Source: JBBKWJ01 sp037968895 (lineage in GTDB: Bacteria > Actinomycetota > Acidimicrobiia > Acidimicrobiales > SZUA-35). Taken from it: a stretch of DNA of 64,000 bases. Positions 53,504-61,294 of the stretch are shown piece by piece. Positions within the stretch are counted from its first letter, which is position 1, and every line of letters starts with the position of its first letter. A model generated the notes under the pieces. It worked only from the letters and a program-made list of their open reading frames with translations. It did no database searches and was not told the DNA's origin. Both the position numbers and the translations under genes were made by a program. The stretch lies in contig JBBKWJ010000175.1 in the NCBI GenBank assembly GCA_037968895.1, positions 5,590-69,589 of the forward strand, given 5' to 3'.

Positions 53504-53568
53504 CTCGGAGGAAGGACCATTTCGCGAGGCACTGCCTCTCGAGAATCACACCTCCGAGCCAAGGAGGT
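53504..53568 (+). promoter_or_regulatory. Translational expression platform of the B12 riboswitch
   Basis: The btuF ribosome site, AAGGAGG at 53561-53567, can be hidden in a hairpin ACCTCC (53550-53555) / GGAGGT (53563-53568). The competing strand CTCGGAGG (53504-53511) is exactly complementary to CCTCCGAG (53551-53558), which would free the site. This is the layout of a translational on/off switch, read from base pairing only. Confidence 0.6.
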
Positions 53569-53573
53569 ATGAC

Positions 53574-54539
53574 GTGAAACAGAACACAACATCGGCAACC
53601 ACGGTGACGGTATTTGCCGCAACTATTGCGTTGCTTTTTGCCGCATGCGGAAGCAGCGATGTGGCGAGCGAAACATCGACCGTTGTCGACGAGACGGCAG
53701 AGTCGACCGAAACCACTGAGGCCATGGCCGAAGATGAGGCCCACACGACTGAGGCAATGGCTGATGAATCTGCCTTGCCATCACACATCGTGTCGCTTTC
53801 CGCAACGGCGACTGAGATGCTCTTCGCGATGGGCGCCGGCGACCAAGTAGTCGCTGTCGATTCCTATTCAGACTTTCCCGCAGAAGCTCCAACAACGGAT
53901 CTGTCTGGCTTTGAGCCGAGCCTCGAAGCGATCATTGGTTACGAGCCCGATCTCGTCATCTTGTCGTTCGATCCAGGCGAAATCGTCAGCGGCCTTGAGC
54001 AAGCTGGAGTTCCGTCACTGCTCCTGCCAACTGCCGCAACGCTTGACGACATGTATGCCCAGATTGCCGACCTCGGTGTCGCTACTGGTCAAATCGATGG
54101 AGCGGCCGCACTAAACGCCTCGATTCAGGCCGACCTCGCTGCGATTTCCGAATCAGCAACTGCCGATGCGGGTGTGCGGGTCTATCACGAGCTTGATCAG
54201 ACTTTCTACAGCGCATCGTCTGGCAGTTTCATCGGCCAGATCTACACCATGCTCGGTGCTACGAATATCGCCGACGAGGCCGACACCGATGGCTACGGCT
54301 ACCCGCAGCTTGCGCCGGAGTACATCCTTCAGGCTGACCCAACACTGATCGTCATAACCGACCAGGGTGGCTACACCGTTGACGACGTCAGCGCTCGTCC
54401 AGGGTGGGACGCCATAACTGCGGTTTCATCTGGCAACGTTCTGGTGGTCGATGCCGATATTGCCTCCCGTTGGGGTCCACGCGTGGTCGACTTTGCCCAA
54501 GTAATTGCAGATCAGCTCGCTCTGGTTCCGGCTGGCTGA
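53574..54539 (+). CDS. btuF: BtuF-like cobalamin-binding lipoprotein
   Basis: Substrate-binding protein for the B12 ABC importer. GTG at 53574 is set by the AAGGAGG site; the product starts MKQNTTSATTVTVFAATIAL with a lipobox LFAAC near 25. A Thr/Glu-rich linker (ESTETTEAMAEDE) precedes the mature lobes. The BtuF/FhuD fold shows IVSLSATATEMLFAMGAGDQ, SYSDFPAEAP, EPDLVILS, and a second lobe ending RWGPRVVDFAQVIADQL. Anchored outside the membrane in a Gram-positive-type cell. The btuC start overlaps its stop. Confidence 0.9.
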   Translation: MKQNTTSATTVTVFAATIALLFAACGSSDVASETSTVVDETAESTETTEAMAEDEAHTTEAMADESALPSHIVSLSATATEMLFAMGAGDQVVAVDSYSDFPAEAPTTDLSGFEPSLEAIIGYEPDLVILSFDPGEIVSGLEQAGVPSLLLPTAATLDDMYAQIADLGVATGQIDGAAALNASIQADLAAISESATADAGVRVYHELDQTFYSASSGSFIGQIYTMLGATNIADEADTDGYGYPQLAPEYILQADPTLIVITDQGGYTVDDVSARPGWDAITAVSSGNVLVVDADIASRWGPRVVDFAQVIADQLALVPAG

Positions 54540-55615
54540 TGGCCACCTCGGGCGTACTAGTCGGAGCTGACGAGACGACTGCGGTTACACGCGCGTTTCG
54601 ACTGCCGATGATCTCGCTCTTCATTGCGTTGGCTGTCCTGATCGCATCGCTGTCGTTTGGCGTTGCGGTCGGGGCTGCCGATGTGCCATTCAATGGCATT
54701 CTCCGGTCACTTATTGACCACGTTCCTTTTGTGTCGTTGTCGACCGGACTTACCGACACGCAAGAGACGATCTTGTGGCAGTGGCGGATTCCTCGCCTCT
54801 TGCTTGGGGCGCTCGTCGGTTCGTCCCTTGCGGTTTCGGGCGCGGCATACCAAGGCGTCTTCCGCAACCCACTAGCCGATCCATTCCTGCTTGGCGCTGC
54901 GGCGGGCGCCGGCCTCGGGGCAACGCTGGTCATCGTGACGAGTTCCGACCGTTCGTTCGGTCCACTCGGAACCGTTCCGATGGCAGCGTTTGTCGGCGCC
55001 CTCCTCGGCGTCAGTATCTCGGCCGCACTCGGCCGATCGGCTGGTCGTTCAACCGCGTCGCTATTGCTCGCTGGTGTTGCGAGCGCAGCGTTTCTTACCG
55101 CCTGTCAAACCTTTCTAATGCAACGCCACGTCGAGTCGATCCAAGAGGTATACGGCTGGCTCATCGGTCGTTTATCCACATCGGGCTGGACCGAAGTCAA
55201 CCTGCTGTTCCCCTATTTCCTGGTGTGCGGTTCGGTGATCTTCTTGCACCGCCGACACCTCGACGTGCTACGACTCGGCGACGATGAAGCGAAGAGCCTT
55301 GGCTTGAGACCAGGTCGAATCAGGCTGGTCGTCATCATTGCGGCGTCATTCTTGACTGCGGCCGCAGTTGCCGTCAGCGGGCTTATCGCGTTCGTTGGCA
55401 TTGTGATTCCTCACATTGTTCGACTGGCCGTCGGGAGCAGTTATCGAGTTGTGATTCCGCTCAGCGCAATTCTTGGTGCTGCGTTCCTGAGCGTCGGCGA
55501 TGTTGCGGCCAGAACTGTCCTGAGTCCGGCAGAGCTTCCGATCGGCGTCGTCACCGCATTCGTCGGTGCACCGTTCTTTGCCGTCGTTCTCTGGCGCACG
55601 AGGGGGCAAATGTGA
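54539..55615 (+). CDS. btuC: BtuC-like cobalamin ABC transporter permease
   Basis: About 358 residues, FecCD/BtuC family with around ten helices: WRIPRLLLGALVGSSLAVSG, GVFRNPLADPFLLGAAAGAG (family signature), GLIAFVGIVIPHIVRLAVG. The ATG at 54539 shares its A with the TGA of btuF (TGATG), a sign of tight coupling, and btuD overlaps its end by 4 nt. Forms the dimeric pore for corrinoids. Confidence 0.92.
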   Translation: MATSGVLVGADETTAVTRAFRLPMISLFIALAVLIASLSFGVAVGAADVPFNGILRSLIDHVPFVSLSTGLTDTQETILWQWRIPRLLLGALVGSSLAVSGAAYQGVFRNPLADPFLLGAAAGAGLGATLVIVTSSDRSFGPLGTVPMAAFVGALLGVSISAALGRSAGRSTASLLLAGVASAAFLTACQTFLMQRHVESIQEVYGWLIGRLSTSGWTEVNLLFPYFLVCGSVIFLHRRHLDVLRLGDDEAKSLGLRPGRIRLVVIIAASFLTAAAVAVSGLIAFVGIVIPHIVRLAVGSSYRVVIPLSAILGAAFLSVGDVAARTVLSPAELPIGVVTAFVGAPFFAVVLWRTRGQM

Positions 55616-56427
55616 CCACCACTATTCGCAGATCTGCCCTGTCGTTCGATGACGTGTCCGTCGTGTATCGCGGCGTCCCCGTTCTTGATGGTGTGAGCGC
55701 GTCGATCGAGTCTGGCGAGTTCGTTGCCGTCATCGGGCCAAACGGTGCAGGCAAGTCGTCGTTGTTGAAGGCGATCGTTGGCGTAGCCAACCACAGCGGC
55801 AACATTTCGGTTTCCGACGGTCGGGGCGCAGTGAACGAGCCTCGAGATCGGGCCAGACAGATCGCCTATGTTCCACAACAGCCCGTCTTTCCGCATGGGA
55901 TGTCGGTCGCTGAATATGTGCTTCTTGGTCGAACTGCTCATCTGTCGTGGCTTGGCGTCGAGTCGCAGGGCGATCGCAACCTCGCAACAGCGGCGCTTGA
56001 GCGGCTCGACCTCGAAAGGTTCGCGGGCCGCGAACTCCATGAGTTGTCGGGTGGCGAGGCTCAACGTGTGTCCCTGGCCAGGGCGCTGGTTCACGAAGCT
56101 CCAATTCTCATTCTCGACGAGCCGACAAGCGCGCTCGACCTCGGTCATCAACTCGCCGTTCTCGACCTAATCGATGAGTTGCGCCTCGAGCGGGGGCTCA
56201 CCGTTATCACTGCGCTCCACGATCTCACGTCGGCGGCCCGTTACGCGGACCGAGTGATGCTGCTCAATAACGGCAAAGTTGCTGAGTTTGGGCGCCCCAA
56301 CGCAGTAATGACCGAAGCAATTTTGAGTCGGCACTATGGTGCGAACATCGGAGTACTCCACGCTCGCGATGGCAGCCTCGTTGTGGTGCCGATGCCAAAT
56401 GTCAATGCTGGCCGACAGGCGAGCTAA
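55612..56427 (+). CDS. btuD: BtuD-like cobalamin ABC transporter ATPase
   Basis: 271 residues. Walker A GPNGAGKSS at 43-51, Q-loop YVPQQPVFPHGMSV, signature ELSGGEAQRVSLARAL, Walker B LILDEPTSALD and the switch His in TALHDLTSA. The FecE/BtuD type. A GTG start overlapping the btuC stop. With BtuF and BtuC makes a complete corrinoid importer; 8 nt separate it from cobO. Confidence 0.92.
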   Translation: MTTTIRRSALSFDDVSVVYRGVPVLDGVSASIESGEFVAVIGPNGAGKSSLLKAIVGVANHSGNISVSDGRGAVNEPRDRARQIAYVPQQPVFPHGMSVAEYVLLGRTAHLSWLGVESQGDRNLATAALERLDLERFAGRELHELSGGEAQRVSLARALVHEAPILILDEPTSALDLGHQLAVLDLIDELRLERGLTVITALHDLTSAARYADRVMLLNNGKVAEFGRPNAVMTEAILSRHYGANIGVLHARDGSLVVVPMPNVNAGRQAS

Positions 56428-56435
56428 GGAGAATT

Positions 56436-57005
56436 ATGGCAGCCGAAGACATTCCACTAGAGAAGGCCGACGCCACATCGATGACGGTGGCAAGCTCGCT
56501 CGTTCTCGTGAACACCGGTGACGGCAAAGGTAAGAGTACGGCCGCCTTCGGCACCCTTTTACGCGGTGTCGCTCAAGGCTGGCCGATCTGTGTCGTGCAA
56601 TTCCTCAAGAGTGGCGACTGGGGAGTCGGCGAAGAGAAGGTGTGCCGCGATCTTGGCGTCGACTGGTTCGCCGCTGGAAACGGTTTCACCTGGGACTCCG
56701 AAGACATCGACGAGACGGCAGCGATCGCAGCTGCCGCGTGGGCCCTCGCCAAAGAGAAGATCATGTCTGGCGACTACCGACTCGTGGTGCTCGATGAGAT
56801 CAGTTATGCAGCCACTTGGAAGTGGATCAGCACCGATGACGTCGTCGAGGCGCTTGTCAATCGGCCGAAGAAGACCAGTGTGATTCTTACCGGCCGAGCA
56901 ATGCCACAGGCCATCGTCGACGTCGCAGACACTGTCACTGAGATGACCCCAATCAAGCACGCCTTTGACAACGGAATCGTTGCCAAAAAGGGCATTGACT
57001 ACTAG
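56436..57005 (+). CDS. cobO: CobO/BtuR, ATP:corrinoid adenosyltransferase
   Basis: 189 residues. The reversed P-loop GDGKGKSTAAFGTLLRG is at about 28-44, FLKSGDWGVGEE and VVLDEISYAATW complete the family pattern. Transfers the adenosyl group to cob(I)alamin or cobinamide imported by BtuFCD. Short N-terminal extension before the P-loop. The cobU start overlaps its end. Confidence 0.92.
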   Translation: MAAEDIPLEKADATSMTVASSLVLVNTGDGKGKSTAAFGTLLRGVAQGWPICVVQFLKSGDWGVGEEKVCRDLGVDWFAAGNGFTWDSEDIDETAAIAAAAWALAKEKIMSGDYRLVVLDEISYAATWKWISTDDVVEALVNRPKKTSVILTGRAMPQAIVDVADTVTEMTPIKHAFDNGIVAKKGIDY

Positions 57006-57552
57006 GGCAGCCCTGTCGACGTTCCTCGTCGGCGGCGCTCGCTCGGGAAAGTCGACCTTGGCCCAACGTCTTGCCCTGGCCACAGGTGGGCCGGTGACGA
57101 TCGTGGTGACCGCTGAACCGAGCGATGAAGAAATGGTGGAGCGGATTGAGCGCCACCAACTCGAGCGACCGATGGGTTGGACAACAGTAGAGGCGCCCCG
57201 CGGTCTTGTCGGCGCCGTTGCCGCCGTACCTCCTGAGCGGTGCATCGTGGTCGATTGTCTGACCCTCTGGCTGACCAATCTCTTGCTCGATGGGCAATCG
57301 GTTGCGGCTATTGAGCGTGAGGTCGACTTGGCAGTCACGGCGTTGACACAGCGACAAGCGGACGTCATCGTTGTCAGTAACGAGGTCGGCCTCGGGATTG
57401 TGCCGGGCGACGCTCTATCTCGGTCGTTCCGAGACATCCAGGGGCGCTGTAATCAACGTTTTGCTAGCCAATTCGACCGTTCGCTGTTCGTGGTCGCAGG
57501 CAACGTTCTCCCATTGGTCGCCCCCGAAACTGCGTGCGAGGAACTCAATTGA
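56995..57552 (+). CDS. cobU: CobU/CobP, adenosylcobinamide kinase/guanylyltransferase
   Basis: About 185 residues. STFLVGGARSGKSTLAQRLA is the P-loop, RIERHQLERPMGWTTVEAP and DCLTLWLTNLL and VSNEVGLGIVPGDALSR are family blocks. Activates cobinamide to its GDP form. A TTG at 56995 with AAAAGGG just upstream is the likely start, overlapping cobO; an earlier in-frame start at 56965 is possible. Followed by cobT in a 4-nt overlap. Confidence 0.9.
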   Translation: MTTRAALSTFLVGGARSGKSTLAQRLALATGGPVTIVVTAEPSDEEMVERIERHQLERPMGWTTVEAPRGLVGAVAAVPPERCIVVDCLTLWLTNLLLDGQSVAAIEREVDLAVTALTQRQADVIVVSNEVGLGIVPGDALSRSFRDIQGRCNQRFASQFDRSLFVVAGNVLPLVAPETACEELN

Positions 57553-58544
57553 CGGTCGACCATGACGTTGCCCTAGCTATAGCGACGACGATCGATCAGG
57601 CTAGCTTTGACGCCGTTGCTGCTCGCGCGGCGTCGACATTGCGTCCGGCTGGCGCATTCGGTCGGCTCGATGAGACTGCAGCGTGGCTTGCGGGCTGGCA
57701 GCGGACCGATCAGCCGGCGATCACTAGGCCGGGAGTAATCATTTTCGGGGCTGACCACGGAGTTGCCGCCCGAGGAGTGAGTAGCTACCCGGCCGAGATA
57801 ACTGCGCTAATGAAAGACGCAATCTTGAACGGGGTCGCCACATCTTCGGCGCTGGCCGCAGCGGCTGGTGCCGAGCTTCGCTTCGTAGACGTTGGGGTTG
57901 GTAACCCGACTGAAGACTTCACGATCACCGATGCGATGACAGAGGCACGCTTCCAGTCGTCGTGGGATGCCGGCGCTGAGGCGGTGCGGTCCTGCGACTA
58001 CGACGTACTCATTCTCGGCGAGCTTGGAATTGGCAATACAACCTCGGCCGCAGCCATTGCCGCTGCGCTGCTTGGGGGAGGCGGTCAGGCGTGGGCTGGT
58101 CGCGGCACCGGGGTCGATGACGACGGACTCGCTCGAAAGGTCGAAACCGTCGATGCTGGTATTGCCCGGCTTGGCGTCAACCCAGAGCCACGTTCGGTCT
58201 GGCGCGCGGTCGGTGGGGCCGAGTTGGTTGCGATGGCTGGTGCATGCGTCGAGGCGCGTCGCCGCTCTATCCCGCTTGTCCTCGACGGCTTCATTGCCAC
58301 CGCAGCCTTGCTCCCGTTGCACATCATGGCGCCCGGGATTCTTGACCACACGATTGCGGGACACCGCTCGGCCGAGCGCGGCCATCACCGATTGCTCGAA
58401 GCGATTGGAAAGACTCCGCTGATCGAGCTCGACCTTCGTCTCGGAGAGGCGACTGGGGCCCTTGTGGCCCTTCCGATTCTTCGTCAGGCCATCGCCGCTG
58501 TGCTCGACTGTGCAACATTCGACGAGGTCGGGTTGGGCGACTGA
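57549..58544 (+). CDS. cobT: CobT, nicotinate-nucleotide:dimethylbenzimidazole phosphoribosyltransferase
   Basis: About 331 residues. GRLDETAAWLAGWQ near the N-terminus, IIFGADHGVAARGVSSYPAEIT, LGIGNTTSAAAIAAALLGGG and the catalytic-Glu region HRSAERGHHRLLEAIG. Makes alpha-ribazole phosphate, the lower ligand. I favour the TTG at 57549 (MTVDHDVALAIA), whose TTGA overlaps the cobU stop. Dimethylbenzimidazole synthesis (BluB) is not seen in the window. Confidence 0.93.
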   Translation: MTVDHDVALAIATTIDQASFDAVAARAASTLRPAGAFGRLDETAAWLAGWQRTDQPAITRPGVIIFGADHGVAARGVSSYPAEITALMKDAILNGVATSSALAAAAGAELRFVDVGVGNPTEDFTITDAMTEARFQSSWDAGAEAVRSCDYDVLILGELGIGNTTSAAAIAAALLGGGGQAWAGRGTGVDDDGLARKVETVDAGIARLGVNPEPRSVWRAVGGAELVAMAGACVEARRRSIPLVLDGFIATAALLPLHIMAPGILDHTIAGHRSAERGHHRLLEAIGKTPLIELDLRLGEATGALVALPILRQAIAAVLDCATFDEVGLGD

Positions 58545-58545
58545 G

Positions 58546-59295
58546 GTGCGACGGTTCCGAAACGCGCTTGCTTTCCTCACGAGGCTGCCAGGAGGGGCGC
58601 ATCCAGATTCAGGTTCGCAGATCGCCGATTGCGTGCCGTACTTCGGCGTTATCGGCGTAGTTGTTGGTGCCATTGGAGGCGCCGTCTTTTGGGGCGCGAG
58701 CGAGTTGTCGACGCCAGCAATCGCGGCGGTACTCGCGTTAACAGCAACTGCCTTGGTCACGGGCGGTTTTCACGAAGATGGACTCGCCGACACGTTTGAT
58801 GCGTTGGCTGGCGGCTGGGACCGAGACCAGCGGCTGAAGATCCTGAAAGACTCGCGGCACGGGACCTTCGGTGTGCTGTCGCTCGTCCTTGTCTCCTTGC
58901 TGAAGTTCGCGGCGCTGTCGTCGCTTGACGCGCAAACCGGGGCGCTGGCGCTCGTGGCGGCGCACAGCGCAGGACGGGCGGGCGCGGTTGGCCTGATGGG
59001 AGTCGCACCGACAGCGCAGGAAGTCGGTCTTGGGGCCGACTACTCGAGGCAGCTACCGAAACGTCTGGCTATGCTTGGTGTCGTGGTTGGCCTCGTCGTC
59101 CTTGGTGCCATCTATATGGAATGGGCGCCGGTGTTTGCTGCGGCGATCGCTCTGGGCGTCGGCCTTCTGGCATGGTGGAGCCACCGCAAGATTGGCGGCG
59201 TGACCGGCGACATCCTCGGCGCGGCCGAGCAGATCGGGGAGGCCATCGTGCTTGTCCTCGCCGCCTCCCAAATAGTTCACGTACCAGGTACGTGA
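58546..59295 (+). CDS. cobS: CobS, adenosylcobinamide-GDP ribazoletransferase
   Basis: About 249-residue membrane protein joining adenosylcobinamide-GDP to alpha-ribazole, the last step. GTG at 58546 gives MRRFRNALAFLTRLPGG, the usual start. TGGFHEDGLADTFDALAGG with the Asp pair, and DSRHGTFGVLSLVL follow; several hydrophobic helices. Its final codons run into a 27-bp perfect palindrome shared with the convergent DUF2085 gene. Confidence 0.93.
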   Translation: MRRFRNALAFLTRLPGGAHPDSGSQIADCVPYFGVIGVVVGAIGGAVFWGASELSTPAIAAVLALTATALVTGGFHEDGLADTFDALAGGWDRDQRLKILKDSRHGTFGVLSLVLVSLLKFAALSSLDAQTGALALVAAHSAGRAGAVGLMGVAPTAQEVGLGADYSRQLPKRLAMLGVVVGLVVLGAIYMEWAPVFAAAIALGVGLLAWWSHRKIGGVTGDILGAAEQIGEAIVLVLAASQIVHVPGT

Positions 59296-59299
59296 ACTA
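59273..59299. repeat. Perfect palindrome covering the cobS and DUF2085 stop codons
   Basis: Arms TAGTTCACGTACC (59273-59285) and GGTACGTGAACTA (59287-59299) around A59286, no mismatch. The cobS stop (59293-59295) and the convergent stop (59297-59299) both lie in the right arm. Probably a bidirectional terminator or a cruciform site; same single-base-centre plan as the other palindromes but a different sequence. Confidence 0.88.
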
Positions 59300-59845
59300 A
59301 TCGCGGGGGAGAGCGGGGCCCATTTGGCGGTACTTGCCGAGCAGGGTCGCGAGGAACCAGATAAGGCCGAAGACGAAGATCGGTTGCCAGAACATCGGGC
59401 TCCACCGTTCGACGAACTCGTAGCCAAGCGCTCGGCCAAAGGCAGCAGCCGCCAACAGTGTTGTGCCGACCTGCAGGCGGACCCGGTATCTCATGAGCCC
59501 AAGCGCCTCGCCGCAGTAGACAACCGTGGCGGGGATCGAGAAGATCCAGATTGGCCAAGGATCAAAGCTTTTTGGCCATGGGGCAAGGCCGTAGGCACTC
59601 AGGACCGCCACCAGAAGCCCTAGCGGGTAGAGGGCGGCGCAGCGACGGCACACATGGCGTTTGCCGATCTTCACGCAACGTTCGTGGTAGTCGGCGGGCC
59701 AATGATGGGCGAGCCACATGTTGCGCTTTCCGTCATGAAGCAGGCGTTCCTGCGTCATCGCGGCCAACCGTTGCTCGAAGAGCTCGGCGGCAACGGGATT
59801 CGGTTCTTGCGACGCTTGTTCAGACACGGATGCAGGATCACTCAC
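59297..59845 (-). CDS. DUF2085 family membrane protein
   Basis: 182 residues. A cytoplasmic N-terminus carries HHWPADYHERCVKIG, then KRHVCRRCAALYPLGLLVAV, the conserved CxxC of the family, and three or four membrane helices follow. The Cys pair suggests a metal or redox site. Function unknown. Opposite strand to the cob operon, so not part of it. Confidence 0.82.
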   Translation of the reverse strand: MSDPASVSEQASQEPNPVAAELFEQRLAAMTQERLLHDGKRNMWLAHHWPADYHERCVKIGKRHVCRRCAALYPLGLLVAVLSAYGLAPWPKSFDPWPIWIFSIPATVVYCGEALGLMRYRVRLQVGTTLLAAAAFGRALGYEFVERWSPMFWQPIFVFGLIWFLATLLGKYRQMGPALPRD

Positions 59846-59933
59846 CTAGGTCCATCGGCCCATGCCTCCAATTGTTGAGGATCCTTGTATTGAGGCTAGT
59901 GCTAGCAGTGTGACGAGCGTCGCTCACCAGAAA

Positions 59934-59951
59934 CTTGACCGACCAGTCAAG
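59934..59951. promoter_or_regulatory. Possible TetR-type operator upstream of the thiolase gene
   Basis: CTTGAC (59934-59939), CGACCA, GTCAAG (59946-59951): a perfect 6-bp inverted repeat. Such TGAC-N-GTCA dyads are common operators of TetR-family fatty-acid regulators. It lies 63 bp before the thiolase start. No regulator gene is next to it. Confidence 0.4.
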
Positions 59952-60014
59952 GAATGGAACCATCAGCTCAGTAGTTCCCTTCCGGACTGTTTTTCTGACT
60001 AACGAGGAGCCCTC

Positions 60015-61220
60015 ATGCCCGAGGCAGTAATTGTGTCAACCGCTCGCAGCCCAATTGGTCGAGCGTTCAAAGGTTCGATGAAGGACGAGCGCCCCGACGA
60101 CATAGCGGCTCAGATGGTGACGGCAGCACTCGCAAAGGTCCCTGAGCTCGACCCGAATTCCATCGAAGATCTCATGATGGGCTGTGGCTCGCCAGCAGGC
60201 GAGCAGGGTTTCAACATCGCCCGTGTAGTTGCCGTCATGGCTGGCCTAGAGAACGTCCCCGGCGTCACCGTTAATCGCTACTGTTCGTCGTCGCTGCAGA
60301 CGATCCGCATGGCCGCGCACGCAATTCGCGCCGGCGAAGGCGACGCCTTCATCTCTGCGGGTGTCGAATTCGTTTCCCGCTACCTCATAGGTGCTTCCGA
60401 CAACGCGTTGGCTGTAAACGCGATCTTCAACGATGCTCAGGCTCGTACTACAGCTCGATCTGAAGGGGGCGCAGCACCGTGGGAAGCGGCCGATGGCTTG
60501 CCAGACATCTACATCTCGATGGGCCAGACCGCAGAGAACGTGGCCCAGCAGGAGGGCGTCACTCGCGAGGCGATGGACGAGTGGGGCGTGCGGAGCCAGA
60601 ATCGTGCTGAGGCTGCCATCGAGCGCGGGTTCTTCGAACACGACATCACCCCAATCACGCTGGCAGACGGCACCATCTTGGCCAAGGACGACGGCCCTCG
60701 CTCCGGCGTCACCCTCGAGGCTGTGAGCGGCATGAAGCCAGTCTTCCGGCCCGACGGCCTGATTACCGCCGCAAACGCGTGCCCGCTCAACGACGGTGCC
60801 GCCGCCATTATTGTGATGAGTGATACCCGGGCCGCCGAGCTTGGCATCAAGCCACTTGCCCGCATCGTTGCGTCAGGCGTCTCGGGGCTCAACCCAGAGA
60901 TTATGGGCCTCGGACCAATCGAGGCATGTCGTCAAGCAATGGCACGGGCGGGCATGAGCATTGCTGACATCGACCTTGTCGAGATCAACGAGGCCTTCGC
61001 CGCTCAGGTGCTTCCTTCGGCCGACGCGCTTGGGATCGACTACGACAAGCTCAATATCAATGGTGGAGGCATCGCCCTCGGCCACCCATTCGGCATGACC
61101 GGCGCCCGGATCATGACCACGCTCATCAACAACCTGATTGAGACCGACACGACTATCGGCATGGAAACCATGTGTGTCGGCGGCGGTCAAGGTATGTCGA
61201 TGATCATCGAGCGCCTGTAG
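60015..61220 (+). CDS. Acetyl-CoA C-acyltransferase (thiolase)
   Basis: 401 residues. The acyl-accepting Cys90 in VNRYCSSSLQTI, the His of GGGIALGHPFGMTG and the second Cys of MCVGGGQGMS form the active site. FadA-like in pattern, so it probably performs the last step of beta-oxidation, though the reverse condensation is possible. GAGG precedes the ATG. Followed by an aminotransferase gene 74 bp on. Confidence 0.93.
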   Translation: MPEAVIVSTARSPIGRAFKGSMKDERPDDIAAQMVTAALAKVPELDPNSIEDLMMGCGSPAGEQGFNIARVVAVMAGLENVPGVTVNRYCSSSLQTIRMAAHAIRAGEGDAFISAGVEFVSRYLIGASDNALAVNAIFNDAQARTTARSEGGAAPWEAADGLPDIYISMGQTAENVAQQEGVTREAMDEWGVRSQNRAEAAIERGFFEHDITPITLADGTILAKDDGPRSGVTLEAVSGMKPVFRPDGLITAANACPLNDGAAAIIVMSDTRAAELGIKPLARIVASGVSGLNPEIMGLGPIEACRQAMARAGMSIADIDLVEINEAFAAQVLPSADALGIDYDKLNINGGGIALGHPFGMTGARIMTTLINNLIETDTTIGMETMCVGGGQGMSMIIERL

Positions 61221-61294
61221 ATTCGCCGAAGTACGATTCGCCGAAGGTGATCGTCTCGCATGGCGATCGCACGAATTGTCGCTGAGGAGAGCTT

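Noticed and set aside
53499..53573. Earlier in-frame start for btuF
   Set aside because: It would place the riboswitch expression platform in the coding region and hide the signal peptide; the AAGGAGG site points to the GTG at 53574.
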